A DNA stretch of 64,000 bases from contig NZ_JBOITM010000085.1 in assembly GCF_050717535.1 (NCBI RefSeq), positions 1-64,000 of the forward strand, written 5' to 3'. Position numbers and translations under genes: made by a program. Below are positions 52,971 to 61,878 of the stretch, piece by piece (the first letter of the stretch is position 1; each line of letters starts with the position of its first letter). The notes under the pieces are model-generated. The model worked only from the letters and a program-made list of their open reading frames with translations, made no database searches and was not told the origin of the DNA. The DNA comes from Clostridium_AD sp050717535. Its GTDB lineage: Bacteria > Bacillota > Clostridia > Clostridiales > Clostridiaceae.

Positions 52971-53263
52971 CTTATACTTGAAATTTATGTTATAATTAGT
53001 ATAAAAATAATCTGAAATTTAGTATATACTTGTAAAAGTTTATGAATTAAAATTATTTTAAGGAGATGGTTATATCAGTTAGTCAGGATTTTGATGCAAG
53101 AATAATTGAATCGAAGTTAACAGCTTTTGGTATACCCTCATTAAAAAAATGTAAAGGTATTGATGGTATTTATGGGTTTCCAGGTAATTCTGAATTTGAT
53201 ATATACGTACCTTCTAAGTTACTTGATAATGCAAGAGACATAATTGATAATCAGAATAAATAA
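52971..53263 (+). repeat. Partial duplicate of the region at 63.6-64.0 kb
   Basis: About 95 bp of upstream sequence (TTATAATTAGTATA, AGTATATACTTGTAAAA, AATTATTTTAAGGAGATG) and the following coding part match the segment beginning near 63618 with few differences. The copy here lacks the first ~50 codons of the gene, which are present at 63.7 kb. Confidence 0.85.
53066..53263 (+). pseudogene. N-terminally deleted copy of the zinc-ribbon/DUF2007-like gene
   Basis: 65 codons matching the C-terminal domain of the gene at 63721: ISVSQDFDARIIESKLTAFG, IPSLKKCKGIDGIYGFPGNS and so on. The Shine-Dalgarno AAGGAG now abuts the ATG directly, because the deletion joined the leader to the interior of the gene, so translation should be poor. 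The four-cysteine zinc ribbon is lost. It could still yield the DUF2007-like domain alone. Confidence 0.75.
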
Positions 53264-53350
53264 ATAAATTACGTGGCTAAAGTCGTAAATTACATTGGGC
53301 TAAGGCCATTTAATATTATGACACTTTTGCCTATAATTGTAATATAAATA

Positions 53351-53379
53351 TTGACATTAAGCAATTTTGTTGATATAGT
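53351..53379 (+). promoter_or_regulatory. Promoter of the tyrS T-box
   Basis: TTGACA (53351-53356), 17-nt spacer, TATAGT (53374-53379). Confidence 0.75.
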
Positions 53380-53399
53380 TTTACTCATATAATAATACT

Positions 53400-53677
53400 G
53401 TGAAGAGAAGAAGTAGAAATCATAGGTTTTCAACAGAAAGTTACCGGTTGATGAGAGGTGCAGAAAACAGATTTTGAATACGTCTCTGAGTAGCGAACTG
53501 AAAGGATTTTATATCTTAGTAGGCTTCTGACGGGTGCGACCGTTACATCGCTAAGGTATAAGTGCTTTAGCACCGTACCTTATGAGGTTTACACAGTGAT
53601 GTGTAAACAAAACCGAGGTGGTAACACGCGAGCAAAGCTCATGTCCTCTGCATAATGCAGAGGACATGAGCTTTTTT
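53400..53677 (+). promoter_or_regulatory. Tyrosine T-box leader
   Basis: A complete T-box: stem I with the specifier TAC (Tyr) at 53479-53481 inside GAATACGTC, the core AGGTGGTAACACGCG near 53616, and a terminator stem (AAGCTCATGTCCTCTGCA and its complement) with a T-run ending at about 53677. The bulge TGGT would pair with ACCA, as for tRNA-Tyr. Confidence 0.93.
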
Positions 53678-53702
53678 ATATTTTTTATATTCTTATTTAT
53701 AT

Positions 53703-54560
53703 GTTAAATTTAATAGTGAGTGGTTGCCAAAACTTAATTTTGAAGATGTACTAAAACTTGCAGGAAAGGTTACAGTTGCAAGAATACTTGAAAGAGATGA
53801 TTTTGAAAAACGGTACAAAAACAACGAACCTATTGGTCTTCATGAATTTTTTTATCCCTTGATGCAAGCATATGATTCAGTACAATTAAAGGCAGATATT
53901 GAAATGGGAGGAACAGACCAAACTTTTAATATTCTTATGGGACGTACTATGCAAAAGGATTACGGCCTTGAGAGTCAAGTAGCCTTGTTTATGCCATTAC
54001 TTGAGGGTACAGATGGATTTCAAAAAATGAGCAAGAGTTTAGGAAATTATATTGGTATATATGAGGATGCAGTTTCGATTTATCAAAAGACAATGTCTAT
54101 TCCAGATAACCTTATTATTAAATACTTTGAACTTGCAACGGATATTCATCCAGATGAGATAGAAGTGCTCAAATTAGAACTTAAGAAACCCAAAACAAAC
54201 CCGCGTGATGTTAAAATGCGTCTAGCTAAAGAAATAACAATATTATATTGTGGTATATTGGAAGCAGAAGCTGCAGAGGAACATTTTAAGACTGTGTTTC
54301 AAAAGAATCGTATTCCAAAGGATATAGATGAGCTTATTCTGACTCCAGATTGTTTTACACAAAAGGGTGAAATTGACCTAATAAAGGTTATTGTTAAAAG
54401 TGGAATTGCTAGTAGTAATAACGAAGCTAGACGACTTATTGCCCAAAATGCTGTGAAAATAGATGGTGAAAAACTTAATGATTCTGTAATGAAAAATCCA
54501 GATAATAGTTTTGTTATCCAAGTTGGAAAAGCGAAATTTATTAAAGTAAAAAGTGCTTAA
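53703..54560 (+). pseudogene. tyrS: Tyrosyl-tRNA synthetase lacking its N-terminal ~115 residues
   Basis: The frame begins KFNSEWLPKLNFEDVLKLAG, which is the interior of TyrZ/TyrS (about residue 115 of 400), and continues to a normal C-terminus including FQKMSKSLGN (KMSKS loop) and the S4 RNA-binding domain (SGIASSNNEARRLIAQNAVK). The Rossmann HIGH motif and tyrosine-binding residues are gone. The only starts are weak internal codons such as TTG 53724. The deletion joins the gene directly to the T-box terminator. Another tyrosyl-tRNA synthetase must exist. Confidence 0.9.
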
Positions 54561-54610
54561 GCAACTTTTACCATATAGAATATATTTTAAAAAATTTAGG
54601 AGGCGGTAAA

Positions 54611-55312
54611 ATGAAATACACTATAAAACCAGAGGTGTTTGAACTTAATCCCAATCTTCGTTTTGGGATAATTATTGCAGAGGAACTCATGAATACAGAA
54701 ACCTTACCAAAGGAAACCGAAAGGCTTAGAAATGCAGAGAAAAATGTGAGGGAAATAATAAAGCCGGAAGAACTTAAAACTCAACCCATAATTAAGGGGT
54801 ATAGGCTTGTACTTCAAAATGCAGGCATAAATCCAAATAAATTTGTAAATTCCATGGAAGCTATGATGAAAAGGGTGCTTAAAGGTGGCCAGCTTCCTAC
54901 AATAAACTCCTTAGTAGACCTGTGCAATGCAATATCAATAGAGAACCAGGTTTCATTAGGAGGACATGATTTAGCTGATATTGAGGATGACCTTTCCGTA
55001 GGTTTTACTAAGGGAACCGAGAAATTTCTTCCTTTTGGAGCAGAGGAATATGAACCAGTAGAGGCAGGAGAACTTGTTTTTACCAGCGGTGAAGTCGTAC
55101 AAACAAGAAAATGGGTATGGCGTCAAAGTGAATTGGGAAAGATGACACTTAATACTCATAATGTATTTTTTCAGTTGGTAGGTTTTGACGATGCTCCAGA
55201 TAGTCCGCTTATAAAATCATTGGATGCCTTAGAAGAGATTCTTAAGCAAAAATTCAAGGGCACCTATAAAAGATATATTGTTAAACCTGAGAACCCGGAG
55301 ATAGAGTTTTAA
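54611..55312 (+). CDS. B3/4-domain protein (PheT tRNA-editing-like)
   Basis: 233 aa. The core is a B3/B4 domain like the editing site of phenylalanyl-tRNA synthetase beta: GYRLVLQNAGINPNKFVNSM, then LVDLCNAISIENQVSLGGHD, GELVFTSGEVVQTRKWVWRQ. Stand-alone members may deacylate mischarged tRNA or bind small molecules. GGAGGCG precedes the ATG. It lies 50 nt after the tyrS remnant and may be transcribed with it. Confidence 0.82.
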   Translation: MKYTIKPEVFELNPNLRFGIIIAEELMNTETLPKETERLRNAEKNVREIIKPEELKTQPIIKGYRLVLQNAGINPNKFVNSMEAMMKRVLKGGQLPTINSLVDLCNAISIENQVSLGGHDLADIEDDLSVGFTKGTEKFLPFGAEEYEPVEAGELVFTSGEVVQTRKWVWRQSELGKMTLNTHNVFFQLVGFDDAPDSPLIKSLDALEEILKQKFKGTYKRYIVKPENPEIEF

Positions 55313-55444
55313 AAAAATACCTTTTCACACTGGTTTAATTTATAAGCCACATTAAAGAATCATAGGAGTTATCTAAGATTTAGAATATTTTTACATTGTA
55401 TTTCAATAAAATGGCCTTAGATTGTAAGGCCATAGGTGAGAGAA

Positions 55445-55639
55445 CTATTGATTTTTTTTAACATCGCAAGTTGAAATCCCTAAGATGTCATAACTAGGGC
55501 AATAACGAATTGAGCCTGTTATTATCGGTACGAGGCCAATAATCCCCCACCAACTTTTGAAGTATAAACCTATAAGAACGATTAATATGCCGATCAAAAT
55601 TCTAATAGTTTGATCGGTTTTACCAACATTACATTTCAC
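55445..55639 (-). CDS. DUF2892 (YgaP-like) small membrane protein
   Basis: 64 aa. Two closely packed helices in the family pattern: NVGKTDQTIRILIGILIVLI, then SWWGIIGLVPIITGSIRYCP, and a Cys-containing tail SYDILGISTC. Members occur next to or fused with rhodanese domains; none is adjacent here. The start is ATG 55639. Confidence 0.85.
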   Translation of the reverse strand: MKCNVGKTDQTIRILIGILIVLIGLYFKSWWGIIGLVPIITGSIRYCPSYDILGISTCDVKKNQ

Positions 55640-56098
55640 TTAAATCACCTCAAAGATATTTTGTCCAATATCTTTGAATTTAATGTAAATAAGTAAATAA
55701 ATTCAATATAAAATAGATAACGGGAGTTGATTATCGATGAACAGGAAGCTGCTAGTGGGATTCATTGAGGGAGTAAACTTGTTTTAAAGATTGCTAATCG
55801 CACATAAAAGAAAATTAGTTTTTATGGGATCAATTTCTGAAGCCAAGTCTATTTAAAGTGCGTCGCACTGGCATTTTTGACTACATAAATGATAAAAAAA
55901 ATGAGGGATATTTATATTGAAATCTATAACATATGAATGCACATATGGTTATTAGTGTTTTAAATAGGAATAAGTGGTATGATTAAACAAATGGCTAGTG
56001 TAAAAATTGTAAAATATGGTGGTGCTAGAAAATGGAAAGCAATTTCTTCGTAAAAGAGTAAATTAATTAGAATATATCTATTGTTATTATAGGGGTGG
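55640..56098. other. 460-bp intergenic region
   Basis: No supported gene. One 24-codon frame (55979-56053, ATG, product ending KYGGARKWKAISS) is basic but has only a weak AGGA ahead of it. A small inverted repeat AGTGCGTCGCACT lies near 55858. Otherwise AT-rich. Confidence 0.4.
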
Positions 56099-56566
56099 GT
56101 GAAAAAAATCTTGAAAAAATTATCTAAAAGGACGTATATTATAATTGCAATTTGTACTATTACTATTATATATTTTATAGGAATTAATAATTATAGAAAA
56201 CCAATTACATTACACAAAACATTTAGTAATGTAACCGTGTCAAAATCAAGTATTAAGAAAATAGAAAAAATTGAAATGAATTCTAAAATATATAAGGGTA
56301 TATATAAAGGTTCTATAATTGACGTTAATCTTCATTTCACAAACCGTATAGAAGGTGAAATTATTATAGACGGTAAGGAGTATAGATTTAATGGGTATAC
56401 AGGGAAATCCAAGCTTACCAATATACTTGGTGATGTATATGAAAAAAATCAAAATGATTCAGCTGTATTTTGGTTTAAAATGAAAGATTTAGATTCCATG
56501 GAACTAATACGAGTTGATGGTTCTGATAAGTCTGGTAAGTCTGATTATATAATAGAGGCGATTTAA
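56099..56566 (+). CDS. Membrane-anchored protein of unknown function
   Basis: 155 aa or slightly fewer. The N-terminus is basic, then one membrane helix (about 12-30), and an extracellular part (TFSNVTVSKSSIKKIEKIEM, DVNLHFTNRIEGEIIIDGKE) of beta character. GTG 56099 sits directly in AGGGGTGG, while TTG 56111 has better spacing; the start is unsettled. No family recognised. It is the first of three small envelope-type genes with no shared name. Confidence 0.6.
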   Translation: MKKILKKLSKRTYIIIAICTITIIYFIGINNYRKPITLHKTFSNVTVSKSSIKKIEKIEMNSKIYKGIYKGSIIDVNLHFTNRIEGEIIIDGKEYRFNGYTGKSKLTNILGDVYEKNQNDSAVFWFKMKDLDSMELIRVDGSDKSGKSDYIIEAI

Positions 56567-56768
56567 ATTTAGAGGTGACGGTATATTTTTATATAGTTTA
56601 GTAGTCATAAACTTACGATACTTTGTTTTATTTGTTTCGAGTTTATTGTAGGGGTGGCTACTGCAGGTATATATTATGCATTTGTAAAATAAGATGGTTG
56701 AACATAATTTTATAAAGCTGATACTTTGAAACTTTCATATAGAACTAAATCATAAAGGAGTTGGAATT

Positions 56769-57278
56769 ATGAATAAAAAGAAAGGCTTTATTTTGGTAAT
56801 TTGTTTACTTGTAACATCAGTATTAACATTCTTATTAATTAACGAAATTAAAATCTCTAATGAAAATAGTTCGCTTAAAAATGGAAAAGGTGCAATAATT
56901 CAAGCTAATGTGCGATATATTTCACTTGCTGTTTATGATTCAAAGAAGGATTTATCCAGTAATAGTATCTCTGACATGAATAGAGATTATTGGAAGTTCA
57001 ATGAATTTACTATGTTTGATATGCCCCAAGGTGTAATAACATCCTATTTATTAAACATAAGAAATGACTTTTCAGAATTAATTAGATTAAATGAAACTAA
57101 TTCTTCACAGCAAGAAATAAATCAAAGGAAAACTATATTAGAAAAGGAACTTTCAAGACTGGGTACTTCATTATCAATAATAAAGGAAGATTGCGAAACT
57201 GACAATAATAAGTATTTTCTATTAAATTCCGAAGGTAATATAACAATGCAAAATGTCTTAAAGATATTGCTTGAATAA
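56769..57278 (+). CDS. Secreted or anchored protein of unknown function
   Basis: 169 aa with an N-terminal signal or anchor helix (residues 6-27) and a helical polar domain outside (KDLSSNSISDMNRDYWKFNE; NETNSSQQEINQRKTILEKE). AAAGGAG precedes the ATG. No family recognised. Confidence 0.65.
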   Translation: MNKKKGFILVICLLVTSVLTFLLINEIKISNENSSLKNGKGAIIQANVRYISLAVYDSKKDLSSNSISDMNRDYWKFNEFTMFDMPQGVITSYLLNIRNDFSELIRLNETNSSQQEINQRKTILEKELSRLGTSLSIIKEDCETDNNKYFLLNSEGNITMQNVLKILLE

Positions 57279-57354
57279 GTTAATATTAAATGATTCTAAA
57301 TTTTTATTTATATCCAATTTTTAAAAATCGAGAATTTATTGGGAGCGGATTGAA

Positions 57355-57555
57355 ATGAGCATTGAAAAAATGTTGTTTAAAAAAATGAGCATTAAAAAGA
57401 TTAGAATTTTAACAATCAGTAATATTATTATTCTATTATTGAATTGGTTCACTTATAGAAAGTTCACTTATGTCATTGGTGTACTATGTGTTGCTTTAAT
57501 TGCAAATATATATGGTTGTATATTTTTTAATGAAAAAAATAGGGCTAATAGATAA
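57355..57555 (+). CDS. Small two-helix membrane protein
   Basis: 66 aa: basic start (MSIEKMLFKKMSIKKIRILT), two membrane helices (about 20-36 and 40-58) and a basic tail. GGGAGC precedes the ATG. No family recognised; adjacency suggests the same transcript as the gene before it. Confidence 0.5.
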   Translation: MSIEKMLFKKMSIKKIRILTISNIIILLLNWFTYRKFTYVIGVLCVALIANIYGCIFFNEKNRANR

Positions 57556-57628
57556 ACTATAGAAATGTATAACATTCTAAATAACAAAAAAATAACACTA
57601 ACAGTTATGTCAGTGCTTAAATAAAAAC

Positions 57629-58048
57629 TTAAAGTAGAATTCGCATTTCAAATTCCTTATTGCAACTAGGACATTTAACTGTATGTTTTCCCCTAACTCG
57701 TTTTAAACGAAGTACCTTCTTGCAATGTGGACATTTGCGAAAACGATGTGTTTTAATTTCTTTTATTTTACGAATTTGAAAAGTTCCTTTTGATTTAACA
57801 GGTTTCCAAATCTTCATAAACTTTTCATTTTCCATGCGCCTTTTGTAAATATTTCGTGATAACGTTCTGAAAATAGTCCAAATCAGAACAGCAAACATTA
57901 AAATGCTAATAATACTAGAACCTATAAAAGTATTAGCAACTATCAAAATAAAATATGCTCCAATCAAAGCAATATACAGTTGATCTGTACCATATCTGCC
58001 ATACATAAACTGTGCTAACTTATTTTTAAGATTTCCCATTTTATTCAC
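57629..58048 (-). CDS. Membrane protein with C-terminal zinc ribbon, last gene of the dnaK2 operon
   Basis: 139 aa. Two membrane helices (about 23-62) are followed by a basic linker and a C-x2-C...C-x2-C zinc ribbon (KCPHCKKVLRLKR, VKCPSCNKEFEMRIL). It lies 21 nt after the J-domain gene and so belongs to the chaperone operon. It might anchor the J-domain/DnaK pair at the membrane; this is inferred from position only. Confidence 0.75.
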   Translation of the reverse strand: MNKMGNLKNKLAQFMYGRYGTDQLYIALIGAYFILIVANTFIGSSIISILMFAVLIWTIFRTLSRNIYKRRMENEKFMKIWKPVKSKGTFQIRKIKEIKTHRFRKCPHCKKVLRLKRVRGKHTVKCPSCNKEFEMRILL

Positions 58049-58069
58049 CCCTCATAAATACAATTGTCC

Positions 58070-58732
58070 TTAGCATCCACAGAATAATTTAGCAAAACAA
58101 AACCCTAAACATAGCTTGTTTAAACCACTTATGGGCATGCCAAAGTTCTGGCTTTGCTGCTGATACACACGACCGCTGCTTTGTAGTTGACTTAATATTC
58201 TTTGATATTCAAAATTATTGGGTTCCATTTGCACTGCCATTTTTGCGTGATTTAATGATGTAATGTTGTTGCCCAGACCGGAATTTGCAATTGCACTGTA
58301 ATAGTACCACTGTGCATTTCTACTTGTGATGCTTTCCAGCACAGTGAGTGCTTCATTATAATATCCTGCACTCAAATAGCTATTAACCGAATCAAATTCC
58401 GAATATTGAGATCGCTGTTGCTGACCTCCGCCGGAAGATCTAAAGGCTCCAAAAGGATCGAAGCCACCAAAGGGATTATCTTCACCATAAGAATTGTTAC
58501 GTGTACCATATGAACTTTGGTCACTATAACCACCACTACTGCTTTGAGTAGCTTTACCACTTTTTATCTGTTCATAAGCAGCGTTAATTTCACTCATTTT
58601 TTTTGTAGTATCAACACCACCCTGATTTAAGTCTGGATGGTATTTTTTCGCTAATCTGCGATAAGCTTTAGTAATTTCCTCCTTTGAATCTGTTGAAGAA
58701 ACACCAAGTGCTTCATAAGGATCAGATATCAT
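58070..58732 (-). CDS. J-domain co-chaperone with a TPR-like tail
   Basis: 220 aa. J domain at residues 4-55 with the HPD in AKKYHPDLNQGG. A Ser/Gly/Gln-rich linker (60-115) follows, then a short helical repeat (SVNSYLSAGYYNEALTVLES; AIANSGLGNNITSLNHAKMA), TPR-like, and a Cys-containing tail (LCLGFCFAKLFCGC) that could be a membrane or metal-binding end. It lacks the zinc fingers of true DnaJ. It starts inside the stop of the DUF5685 gene, so it is coupled to that gene and to DnaK. Confidence 0.88.
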   Translation of the reverse strand: MISDPYEALGVSSTDSKEEITKAYRRLAKKYHPDLNQGGVDTTKKMSEINAAYEQIKSGKATQSSSGGYSDQSSYGTRNNSYGEDNPFGGFDPFGAFRSSGGGQQQRSQYSEFDSVNSYLSAGYYNEALTVLESITSRNAQWYYYSAIANSGLGNNITSLNHAKMAVQMEPNNFEYQRILSQLQSSGRVYQQQSQNFGMPISGLNKLCLGFCFAKLFCGC

Positions 58733-59559
58733 TATTTGTTCGCCTCCCTTGTCTTCTTTTTTTCTGCTTCATACTTTGTCCAAACGCCTGAATAAAGGAT
58801 ATTTTCAATCAGTTTTTTGTCTTTACTAATTGGTAGCTGTTTGTAATTTTCGGTACATTCAGCCATAAGCAGATTTAAAATATCCTGAAAATTTTTAGAT
58901 GGTGTTGTAATCATCGGATTATATCGCTCATTTTTTATATCAGATTTTAAATCTATGCACCCATCCATGATATAAATGAACTTTCCTAGCGAGGTTCCAA
59001 ATCTTCGTAATTTTTCCGAATATTCATCTTCCCTTAAAACAAAAATTTCACCCATTAGTTTTCCAAAGCAATTTGCAGGAATATCTGGATTCAATTCTCC
59101 TGATTTTTCGATTTCATAAAGCTGGGTAAGACACTCCCTAATTACAGTACATTGAGTTGGATATTGTGCTGCAATATGCTTATATTCCTTTTCAAATAGT
59201 TTTGCTGCGCTGAGTGACAGTATCTTTCTATCATCTGCCCAATCATCAAGAAAATTGTAATAGGCCAGAATAACATTCATATCAGAGGCATAATCCGTGA
59301 TTTCATTCTGTAAGTATTCATGTGGCTTCAAAGGATGAATTATGCATCGCTCAGTTTGTATCGCCACCTCAGTCTCATAAATTGAAGAAAGAAACAAGAC
59401 AAGAAAAGTCATGTCATAAGTAAGGGTGAACCTGCTTATTATTCCATGCCGGGTTCCCAGGGTCTTACATAAACCACAATAACATGACTTATATTCTTTT
59501 TTTTCTTCTAGTGTTAATTTATCCGTATTAACTACTACATAACCAAATATACTATTCAC
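58732..59559 (-). CDS. DUF5685 protein, possible isoprenoid-synthase-like fold
   Basis: 275 aa, recognised as DUF5685 by GYVVVNTDKLTLEEKKEYKS, CYCGLCKTLGTRHG, and TERCIIHPLKPHE. The Cys set suggests a metal site. Acidic motifs are striking: YYNFLDDWADDRK near residue 105, and LGKFIYIMDGCIDLKSDIKN with ERYNP near 200. Their order and spacing are like the two Asp-rich motifs of trans-isoprenoid/squalene synthases; this is my inference, not a known assignment. It lies between dnaK and the J-domain gene in one operon. Confidence 0.8.
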   Translation of the reverse strand: MNSIFGYVVVNTDKLTLEEKKEYKSCYCGLCKTLGTRHGIISRFTLTYDMTFLVLFLSSIYETEVAIQTERCIIHPLKPHEYLQNEITDYASDMNVILAYYNFLDDWADDRKILSLSAAKLFEKEYKHIAAQYPTQCTVIRECLTQLYEIEKSGELNPDIPANCFGKLMGEIFVLREDEYSEKLRRFGTSLGKFIYIMDGCIDLKSDIKNERYNPMITTPSKNFQDILNLLMAECTENYKQLPISKDKKLIENILYSGVWTKYEAEKKKTREANK

Positions 59560-59590
59560 CTGCCTTGTTTATATTGTCCACTTTGCATTG

Positions 59591-61351
59591 TTACCTTTTG
59601 TTATCTTCATTATTACTTGTAGTATCCGAACTATCATCATGTTGAACTTTCTGCTGCATAGATTCTAACACTTTAGATAAATCATTGCAAGCCTGGACCA
59701 TTTGCGAATTATCTTTGCTCTTTAATGATTTTTTGGTGCATTTAACAGATTCCTTTAGCACTGAACTATCATTTTTATCAAGTTTTTTCATAATTTCTGA
59801 TGATTGATAAATCAACTGTTCCCCACGATCCTTTATGGTAGCTTCTTCTTTGTTTTTTGCATCTTCAGAAGCGAATTGCTTTGCATCACGAATAGCTTGT
59901 TCAATTTCTGGCTGACTGAGGTTAGAGGAAGCGGTAATATCAATGTTTTGTTCTTTTCCAGTTCCCAAGTCTTTTGCAGATACATTGACGATGCCATTTG
60001 CATCAATAGTGAATGTTACCTCAATTTGTGGAACACCTCTTGGTGCACGACGAATACCCCTTAGTTTAAATTTACCCAATGTTTTATTATGAGATGCTAT
60101 TTCACGTTCGCCCTGCAAAACATGAATTTCTACGGATGTCTGAAAACTGCCGGCTGTGGTGAAAACTTGGCTCTTTTTAATTGGAAGTGTTGTGTTACGC
60201 TCAATAATTTTTGAAAAAACTCCTCCCAAAGTTTCGATGCCTAGAGAAAGCGGTGTTACATCCAAAAGTAGTAAACCTTTTACGGTACCAACAAGGACTC
60301 CAGCTTGAAGTGCAGCACCCATTGCAACACATTCATCGGGATTAATACCTTTGAAGGGTTCTTTGCCTAGAAACTTTTTCACTACCTCATGTACGGCAGG
60401 AATACGACTGGATCCTCCCACAAGTAAAATCTTGCTGATATCTGAGATATTGAGACCAGAATCACGCATTGCCTGTTGCATTGGAACCATTGTAGCATCC
60501 ACCAGGTGTGCTGTAAGTTCATCAAATTTTGCCCTGATTAATGTAATATTCATATGTACTGGAACCGACTTAATTGAAGTGATAAAGGGAAGATTAATCA
60601 CAGTTGAAGTTACACCACTGAGTTCAACCTTTGCTATTTCAGCAGCTTCTCTAACGCGCTGCATTGCAGTAGAATCTTTGGTAAGATCAAAATGATTTTC
60701 ATTTTTGAATTCGCCTGCGAGATAATCAACCAAACAACTGTCAAAATCATCACCGCCTAGACGATTATTTCCAGCAGTAGCAAGCACCTCAATAACTCCA
60801 TTATCGATATCAAGAATGGAAACATCAAATGTTCCTCCTCCTAAATCATACACCATGACCTTTTGCGAGGTTTCTTTATCTACACCATAAGCAACTGCAG
60901 CAGCTGTGGGCTCATTAATAATTCGTTGTACAGTTAACCCAGCAATTTCACCTGCGTCTTTAGTTGCCTGTCTTTGTGCATCTGTGAAGTACGCTGGTAC
61001 GGTTATTACAGCATCACTCACAGTTTCACCCAAATAACTTTCTGCATCAGTTTTAAGCTTTTGTAAAATCATTGCGGAAAGTTCTTGTGGTGAATATTTC
61101 TTGCCGTCAATATTAACTCTGTAGTCGCTACCCATTTCACGTTTGATGGAGCTTATAGTGCGCGCATGGTTGGTAACTATCTGATGCTTTGCAGGCTCAC
61201 CAATTAAACGTTCACCTGTTTTAGAAAACGCAACTATAGATGGTGTTGTGCGACCACCCTCTGCATTATGGATTATGACAGCCTCGCCGCCCTCCATTAC
61301 GGACACACAAGAATTTGTTGTACCTAAATCAATACCTATTATTTTAGACAT
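59591..61351 (-). CDS. dnaK: Second DnaK (Hsp70) of an accessory chaperone operon
   Basis: 586 aa, shorter than housekeeping DnaK. ATPase domain: IGIDLGTTNSCVSVMEGGEA, VPAYFTDAQRQATKDAGEIA, DLGGGTFDVSILD, LLVGGSSRIPAV. The substrate domain LLLLDVTPLSLGIETLGGVF, SQVFTTAGSFQTSVEIHVLQ is present, but the C-terminal lid is short and ends in a Asp/Ser/Asn tail. No grpE, hrcA or dnaJ of the usual heat-shock operon accompanies it; DUF5685, a J-domain protein and a zinc-ribbon membrane protein do. No CIRCE element is seen upstream. Confidence 0.93.
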   Translation of the reverse strand: MSKIIGIDLGTTNSCVSVMEGGEAVIIHNAEGGRTTPSIVAFSKTGERLIGEPAKHQIVTNHARTISSIKREMGSDYRVNIDGKKYSPQELSAMILQKLKTDAESYLGETVSDAVITVPAYFTDAQRQATKDAGEIAGLTVQRIINEPTAAAVAYGVDKETSQKVMVYDLGGGTFDVSILDIDNGVIEVLATAGNNRLGGDDFDSCLVDYLAGEFKNENHFDLTKDSTAMQRVREAAEIAKVELSGVTSTVINLPFITSIKSVPVHMNITLIRAKFDELTAHLVDATMVPMQQAMRDSGLNISDISKILLVGGSSRIPAVHEVVKKFLGKEPFKGINPDECVAMGAALQAGVLVGTVKGLLLLDVTPLSLGIETLGGVFSKIIERNTTLPIKKSQVFTTAGSFQTSVEIHVLQGEREIASHNKTLGKFKLRGIRRAPRGVPQIEVTFTIDANGIVNVSAKDLGTGKEQNIDITASSNLSQPEIEQAIRDAKQFASEDAKNKEEATIKDRGEQLIYQSSEIMKKLDKNDSSVLKESVKCTKKSLKSKDNSQMVQACNDLSKVLESMQQKVQHDDSSDTTSNNEDNKR

Positions 61352-61713
61352 TATATTATCTCCTTTATATTAAAAATATTCCATTTTGGATTGCGTAGTT
61401 TGCCTTTGATTTTTATATTCATAGCCACTTCTCAGTGTGACAAGGCCAGCTTTCTCGTATGAGTATATACTATGGAATATACATATTTTCTTAGTCCTCT
61501 CAAAAACAGAAAAATAAGTACAATTCTCATTATACCATTACTTCCAATAAATGTAGTGATAAAGGTTTTTCTTTATTTGTCATCTGCAACAACAGTAATC
61601 AGCAAAATATAAAGCATAAAAGTATAAAACTATAATAAGGGTATTTTAAGCATGATTCATGATGCTTAAAATACCCTCTAATTTGTAGCAATTATATTTT
61701 GATTCTTATTTAA
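61352..61713. other. 360-bp intergenic region
   Basis: Leader of the dnaK2 operon on its left side and 3' region of the transporter operon on its right. I see no gene and no CIRCE-like repeat; the terminator at 61639-61676 is listed separately. Confidence 0.5.
61639..61676 (-). terminator. Terminator of the metPS-like operon
   Basis: GGGTATTTTAAGCA (61639-61652) pairs with TGCTTAAAATACCC (61663-61676), a 14-bp stem. Confidence 0.8.
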
Positions 61714-61839
61714 CTAGTTTGTCTTGTTTTGTAAGTCATTTTTCTTTTCTACCGCTAATGCGATAACAATTGCAACTACTGTTCCGCCCCAAACTGTGCC
61801 GCATCCTATAATCATCATTACTATAGCACTTGTTGACAT
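61714..61839 (-). CDS. metS: Small subunit of the NSS transporter (MetS family)
   Basis: 41 aa, one membrane helix (VMMIIGCGTVWGGTVVAIVI) and a charged tail EKKNDLQNKTN. GGAGGG lies 7 nt before ATG 61839. This is the MetS-type small subunit known to accompany MetP-type NSS transporters and to be needed for methionine/alanine uptake in Corynebacterium. It lies 39 nt after the large-subunit gene and shares its terminator. Confidence 0.85.
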   Translation of the reverse strand: MSTSAIVMMIIGCGTVWGGTVVAIVIALAVEKKNDLQNKTN

Positions 61840-61878
61840 ATGAATCCCTCCAATTATTCAGTTAATTTACTTAGATAT

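Noticed and set aside
55979..56053. 24-codon basic peptide frame
   Set aside because: Too short and its ribosome site is weak; mentioned only in the gap entry.
59804..60695. Plus-strand frames opposite dnaK
   Set aside because: Antisense shadows of a strongly coding, conserved Hsp70 gene without ribosome sites.
61352..61640. CIRCE element (HrcA operator) expected before a dnaK gene
   Set aside because: No TTAGCACTC/GAGTGCTAA pair is present.
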